Shown: positions 6,380 through 8,638 of the stretch, piece after piece
Layout of the letters: the number at the start of each line of letters is the position of its first letter
Numbering within the stretch: position 1 is the stretch's first letter
Source: an uncultured Clostridia bacterium
Lineage (GTDB): Bacteria > Bacillota > Clostridia > Oscillospirales > Ruminococcaceae
NCBI GenBank assembly: GCA_945931735.1
Contig: CAMEPN010000055.1
Location: 1-8,638, forward strand
Reading direction: 5' to 3'
Length of the DNA stretch: 8,638 nucleotides
Position numbers and translations under genes: made by a program
Notes under the pieces: model-generated
The model's input: the letters and a program-made list of their open reading frames with translations, nothing else
Told to the model about the DNA's origin: nothing
The model's database searches: none

Positions 6380-6417
6380 GAAAAAGCCCTTACAGAATCG
6401 CCGTTCTGAAAAAGGGC
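6380..6417 (-). terminator. Orphan intrinsic terminator reading on the - strand
   Basis: GCCCTT (6386-6391) pairs with AAGGGC (6412-6417), and CAGAA (6393-6397) pairs with TTCTG (6404-6408) around a 6-nt loop. On the - strand the stem is followed by TTTTTCTTT, the normal layout for termination in that direction. No T-run follows on the + strand. There is no gene on the - strand between here and 7900, so it ends nothing obvious now, although its stem also lies just behind the nuclease remnant. Confidence 0.6.
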
Positions 6418-6439
6418 AAGCAACCACACACCAACAAAG

Positions 6440-6478
6440 GGCGGTTACACATTTATAATATCACTAACCGCCTATTTT
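6440..6478 (+). terminator. Terminator-like hairpin upstream of the orphan gene
   Basis: GGCGGTTA (6440-6447) pairs perfectly with TAACCGCC (6465-6472) around a 17-nt AT-rich loop, and TATTTTG follows. The large loop and short T-run make it a weak terminator. It stands 34 bases before the next start, so it could also be a leader structure. The loop contains TATAAT (6454-6459), but no -35 box is visible at the right distance. Confidence 0.4.
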
Positions 6479-6506
6479 GTCAAGAAAAATTTTGGAGGTA
6501 CACACC

Positions 6507-7151
6507 ATGAAAAACACAAGACCTTTCGGCAGCGAGTACATCGAGAAGACAAACAACGGAATATTCGAGATATTTGCTTCGTATCTGAACAACAGCGAGT
6601 TTCGGGTAACAAACGACGGACGCCCCGAGTATTATATGTACGCGCATCAGCGTAAAAATTTCTTTGGAAAATCCGATATATTTTTATTTAAAGACTTCTT
6701 TACTGTCGGCGAGATAATAAACAGTTCATGGAATGCCGTTGTTGAGAATGACCGGATAATCTGTGAATCACCGTATGATGAAATATTTAAGTTTCAACCT
6801 ATCAATATTGGAACAAAATCAGCACTGACGGTTCAGTGGAAACCCGAGTTGTCAATATTTAACCTTATGAATCCCGCGCTCCACGAGGAAGGGTTGATAA
6901 GGAAAATTTCGGGCATTACTTATTATCCGCTGAATTTGTTCAGATTCACCGACTATGCACAAGTCTTAACCTCTCCCCCATTCAAATGGCTCAACTTGTT
7001 CCTCGGTATAAATACCGTGGAGAAAAGCTTTATACGAAAAACACTATATTATTACATAGATAAAAATAAGTTGTATGTGGGGATTTGGGATTATTTTAAG
7101 TATATGCCTCTCGACCCTGTAAGTTATGTGATAAGAGAAGAATTTTTATAA
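6507..7151 (+). CDS. Hypothetical protein (214 aa), unknown function
   Basis: I do not recognise this protein. I chose ATG 6507 because GGAGG (6494-6498) stands 8 bases upstream; the frame also extends back to a TTG at 6477 without a ribosome site. The protein is aromatic-rich (NNGIFEIFASYLNN, KSDIFLFKDFF, KLYVGIWDYFKY). It has no signal peptide, no clear membrane segment and no metal-binding or P-loop motif. The middle holds a strand-rich stretch (about 75-115) and then SIFNLMNPALHEEG and RKISGITYYPLNLF. The first 45 codons are richer in GC than the rest, which might mean a mosaic origin. It has its own ribosome site in front and a terminator behind, so it is a single-gene cargo unit. The frame is open and clean, so it is probably real. 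Confidence 0.6.
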   Translation: MKNTRPFGSEYIEKTNNGIFEIFASYLNNSEFRVTNDGRPEYYMYAHQRKNFFGKSDIFLFKDFFTVGEIINSSWNAVVENDRIICESPYDEIFKFQPINIGTKSALTVQWKPELSIFNLMNPALHEEGLIRKISGITYYPLNLFRFTDYAQVLTSPPFKWLNLFLGINTVEKSFIRKTLYYYIDKNKLYVGIWDYFKYMPLDPVSYVIREEFL

Positions 7152-7159
7152 GACAATAA

Positions 7160-7196
7160 AGGCTGATGTCCTAAAACAGGATGTCAGCCTATTTCG
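7160..7196 (+). terminator. Intrinsic terminator after the orphan gene
   Basis: AGGCTGA (7160-7166) pairs with TCAGCCT (7184-7190). After a TG/TG mismatch, TCCT (7169-7172) pairs with AGGA (7178-7181) around a 5-nt loop. ATTTCGG follows, a short T-run. It lies 9 bases after the stop of the orphan gene. Confidence 0.7.
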
Positions 7197-7552
7197 GTAA
7201 CTTGTTCGAGCGGCGAGAAATACATATTTGATAAATGGGCAAAAACTGTATTATTAAGCCATTTATAGAGTTTTCTGTTACACAAAGAACTTTTTTGAAT
7301 ATGCTTTAATACTTTTTCGGATAAAGCGATAATTTGACGATTTAATGCGATAAATCAAAATGCGGGTTGATATAATAAACTCAAAAAATCCTGTATTCGG
7401 AGAAATGGCTTTATAAAAGGGTTTTAGAGAAAAATAAGTCAAAAAAGAATTATGCACTTTATCTTGCTAAAGTGTAGGCGTAGATTGACTTTTTAATGTG
7501 CTAATGTGCGAAAGAATTGTATTCGGATAAATGATGCTGTTTATTTCAAATT

Positions 7553-7588
7553 ATCATGTATGTTATCATAGAAATCATGTTTGTTATC
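7553..7588 (+). repeat. Two 15-bp direct repeats 21 bp apart
   Basis: ATCATGTATGTTATC (7553-7567) and ATCATGTTTGTTATC (7574-7588) differ at one base and start 21 bp apart, two helical turns. The second runs into the left arm of the inverted repeat at 7579. A GATAAC in the opposite sense lies at 7638-7643. This looks like a series of sites for one DNA-binding protein. Confidence 0.65.
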
Positions 7589-7647
7589 GCTTAATGGCTT
7601 GATTTTTTGAGTGAATTATGCTATACTTTATTTAAGCGATAACAAAC
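7579..7647. repeat. 16-bp perfect inverted repeat bracketing a promoter
   Basis: The left arm GTTTGTTATCGCTTAA (7579-7594) is the exact reverse complement of the right arm TTAAGCGATAACAAAC (7632-7647), with 37 bases between. The left arm lies just upstream of the -35 box and the right arm covers the predicted transcription start. Only the right arm would be in the transcript, so the structure is more likely a pair of protein-binding sites than an RNA hairpin. Confidence 0.75.
7599..7627 (+). promoter_or_regulatory. Sigma-70-type promoter facing the right attachment repeat
   Basis: TTGATT (7599-7604), 17 bases, then TATACT (7622-7627), with the extended -10 TG at 7619-7620 (TATGCTATACT). Transcription should begin near 7634. 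No gene follows in the chromosome: the RNA would run through the stranded yebC end to the terminator at 7855. In an excised circle the same RNA would cross the joined attachment site into the integrase gene. Confidence 0.7.
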
Positions 7648-7729
7648 CGCAAAAATAAAAAATACATTTAAGAGAAAACTACGAAACTGTCATAGTGCAA
7701 AATTTGCCTTTATAAAGCCGTTTTTCAAT

Positions 7730-7831
7730 ATCAAGAGGATGAACCTCCTACTCGAAGCCCTCGACGACAACGACGATGTTCAGAACGTATGGCATAACTG
7801 GGACGCTCCCGATTCTGACGAAGAGGATTGA
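7730..7831 (+). pseudogene. Stranded 3' end of yebC, right repeat, candidate attR
   Basis: Bases 7730-7822 repeat 4384-4476 with five changes. The frame then continues with GAG GAT TGA, ending PDSDEED instead of PDTDE. It encodes only the last 33 residues of a YebC protein, and upstream the sequence is element DNA. Reading could begin at the internal ATG 7739, but no good ribosome site precedes it. A terminator and the convergent aminotransferase gene lie just beyond, so this is most likely the original chromosomal end of yebC, displaced by the insertion. Confidence 0.85.
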
Positions 7832-7854
7832 CCAATCATTTATAATAACAAAAG

Positions 7855-7890
7855 CACCCGCTCGCGCGATACGAGCGGGTGTACTGTTTA
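7855..7890. terminator. Bidirectional terminator between yebC end and aminotransferase
   Basis: CACCCGCTCG (7855-7864) pairs perfectly with CGAGCGGGTG (7872-7881) around a 7-nt loop. On the - strand CTTTTGTTATT follows, ending the aminotransferase message. On the + strand TACTGTTTATC is a weaker tract. It sits 23 bases after the stranded yebC stop, so it presumably served yebC before the insertion. Confidence 0.85.
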
Positions 7891-7900
7891 TCGGGTAAAA

Positions 7901-8638
7901 TTATTCGGAAAGCAGCTTTTCTACGGTAGCGAGCTTTACGCATACGCAGAATATCTCCATTGCCGCACGAAGCTCCTCGACTGTGGGGAACGTGGGGGCA
8001 ATTCTGATGTTGCGGTCGCGGGGATCCTTGCCGTAGGGGTAGGTCGCGCCTGCGCCCGTCATGACAACGCCCGCTTCCTTTGCGAGGGAAACTATTCTCT
8101 TTGCGGTGCCGTCGATGCCGTCAAAGCTTACGAAGTAGCCGCCCTTAGGGCTGTTCCAGCTTCCCGCGCCAACGGGGGTTATCTCCTTGTCCAACGTTTC
8201 CAGGACTACCTCGAATTTGGGACGGATAATGTCTGCGTGGCGCTTCATCTGTGCCTTTATCCCGTCGAGGTTCTTGAAGAACTTTACATGGCGCAGCTGG
8301 TTCAGCTTGTCGAAGCCGATGGTCTGATAGGTCATCTGGCTCTTTATGAAGTCGATGTTCGCCTTGCTTGCCGCCATTGCCGCAAGACCGCTTCCCGGGA
8401 AGGATATCTTGGAGGTCGAGGTGAACTCGAATACCATATCGGGATTGCCCGCCTTTGCGCATTCGTCAATGATGTTCAGCAGCTTGTCGCAGTCGTCGGA
8501 GAGGTGGTGAACGCAGTATGCGTTGTCCCAGAAAATACGGAAATCCTTTGCGGCAGGCTTCAGATTTGCAAAGCGCTTTACTGTTTCGTCGGAGTAGGTT
8601 ATGCCCGTCGGGTTGGAGTACATGGGAACGCACCATAT
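7901..8638 (-). CDS. Type Ic aspartate aminotransferase (Aminotran_MocR-like), 5'-truncated
   Basis: The - strand frame runs from the right edge (reading IWCVPMYSNPTGITYSDETV) to TAA at 7901-7903, 245 residues. These are the C-terminal two thirds of a PLP-dependent fold-type I aminotransferase. VPMYSNPTG holds the conserved substrate-side Asn, WDNAY holds the PLP-binding Asp and Tyr, and TSTSKISFPGSG holds the Schiff-base lysine. GGYFVSFDG and the GAGATYPYGKDPRDRNIRIAPTFP segment, with the carboxylate-binding Arg, complete the set. These features fit the family of aspartate transaminases (subgroup Ic) common in clostridia and actinobacteria, which exchange aspartate and 2-oxoglutarate for oxaloacetate and glutamate. 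The Met at 8623 is internal, because strong homology continues upstream. It is convergent with yebC. Nothing abnormal is seen. Confidence 0.88.
   Translation of the reverse strand: MWCVPMYSNPTGITYSDETVKRFANLKPAAKDFRIFWDNAYCVHHLSDDCDKLLNIIDECAKAGNPDMVFEFTSTSKISFPGSGLAAMAASKANIDFIKSQMTYQTIGFDKLNQLRHVKFFKNLDGIKAQMKRHADIIRPKFEVVLETLDKEITPVGAGSWNSPKGGYFVSFDGIDGTAKRIVSLAKEAGVVMTGAGATYPYGKDPRDRNIRIAPTFPTVEELRAAMEIFCVCVKLATVEKLLSE

Larger units (their letters stand above)
7197..7729. other. Non-coding, AT-rich, repeat-bearing right end of the element
   Basis: I see no convincing gene in these 533 bases. They hold several short repeats. TTCGGATAAA-type copies start at 7316, 7396 and 7522, the middle one with one change. 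GCGATAA starts at 7326 and 7347, 21 bp apart, with a third copy at 7636. ATCATGT(A/T)TGTTATC starts at 7553 and 7574, again 21 bp apart. CACTTTA/TAAAGTG (7455-7474) is a small hairpin. A promoter inside an inverted repeat lies at 7579-7647. The pattern suggests protein-binding sites, such as integrase arm sites, an operator cluster or iterons. Confidence 0.5.
4384..7822. mobile_element. Degraded integrative element inserted at the 3' end of yebC
   Basis: The island is bounded by direct repeats of the yebC 3' end and is clearly more AT-rich than the core genes on both sides. It carries parts of two site-specific recombinases (tyrosine type beside the left repeat, serine type next to it), a likely toxin-antitoxin pair, an XRE regulator, a YqaJ-like nuclease remnant and an orphan gene. 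An integrase gene directly inside one attachment repeat, in a target gene whose frame is kept, is the classic arrangement for a tyrosine-recombinase element. Both recombinases are truncated and no replication, conjugation or phage structural gene is visible, so the element cannot move by itself. It may be a remnant of a larger element or a composite of several. Confidence 0.75.

Noticed and set aside
6477..6506. TTG start ten codons upstream for the orphan gene
   Set aside because: It would place the strong GGAGG inside the coding region. ATG 6507 is correctly spaced from that site.
7455..7474. CACTTTA/TAAAGTG hairpin as a terminator
   Set aside because: It is short and AT-rich, with no T-run behind it on either strand and no gene to end. 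It is only mentioned in the right-end description.
7311..7650. CRISPR array
   Set aside because: The repeats are short, differ from each other, are not regularly spaced as repeat-spacer units, and no cas gene is present.

Overview
The window looks like the chromosome of a clostridial Firmicute, probably of the Ruminococcus/Oscillospiraceae type. The reasons are the rpmA-obgE order, a Mini-ribonuclease III gene (a Firmicute-type RNase), a YitT-family membrane protein, GC-rich core genes with good Shine-Dalgarno sites, and a typical clostridial serine-recombinase N-terminus. The genus is an inference.

Positions 1-4479 are a compact core block, all on the + strand: the 3' end of rpmA (ribosomal protein L27), a strong intrinsic terminator, obgE (ribosome-assembly GTPase), a methyltransferase-like gene, mrnC (23S rRNA maturation), a YitT-family membrane protein and yebC. 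Spacing is tight (a 4-nt gap and a 4-nt ATGA overlap), so obgE to yebC can be one operon centred on ribosome assembly and translation. Positions 7855-8638 are core again: a bidirectional terminator and, on the - strand, the C-terminal two thirds of a type Ic aspartate aminotransferase cut by the window edge.

Between them, about 4480-7729 is a visibly AT-rich island flanked by direct repeats of the 3' end of yebC (4384-4476 and 7730-7822; 93 bp, 88 identical). The left copy completes the working yebC. The right copy is a stranded 3' end that still sits beside what looks like the original yebC terminator. This is the pattern left when an integrative element enters the 3' end of a gene and restores the reading frame with its own copy. 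The repeat unit (one copy plus the interior) is 3346 bp.

The island is a worn-down mosaic. Beside the left repeat is the N-terminus of a tyrosine recombinase, whose ribosome-binding site and GTG start lie inside a 14-bp perfect hairpin. It is cut off and joined tail-to-tail to the N-terminus of a serine recombinase on the other strand, whose consensus promoter is intact. Next, on the - strand, are a small ribbon-helix-helix-like protein plus a zeta-toxin-like P-loop kinase (a likely toxin-antitoxin pair) and a small XRE regulator. Then come the C-terminal remnant of a YqaJ-like phage nuclease, an orphan 214-aa gene of unknown function, and about 530 bp without a convincing gene. That last stretch is rich in short repeats spaced 21 bp apart and holds a good promoter bracketed by a 16-bp perfect inverted repeat. 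The promoter faces the right repeat; in an excised circle it would read across the attachment site into the integrase gene.
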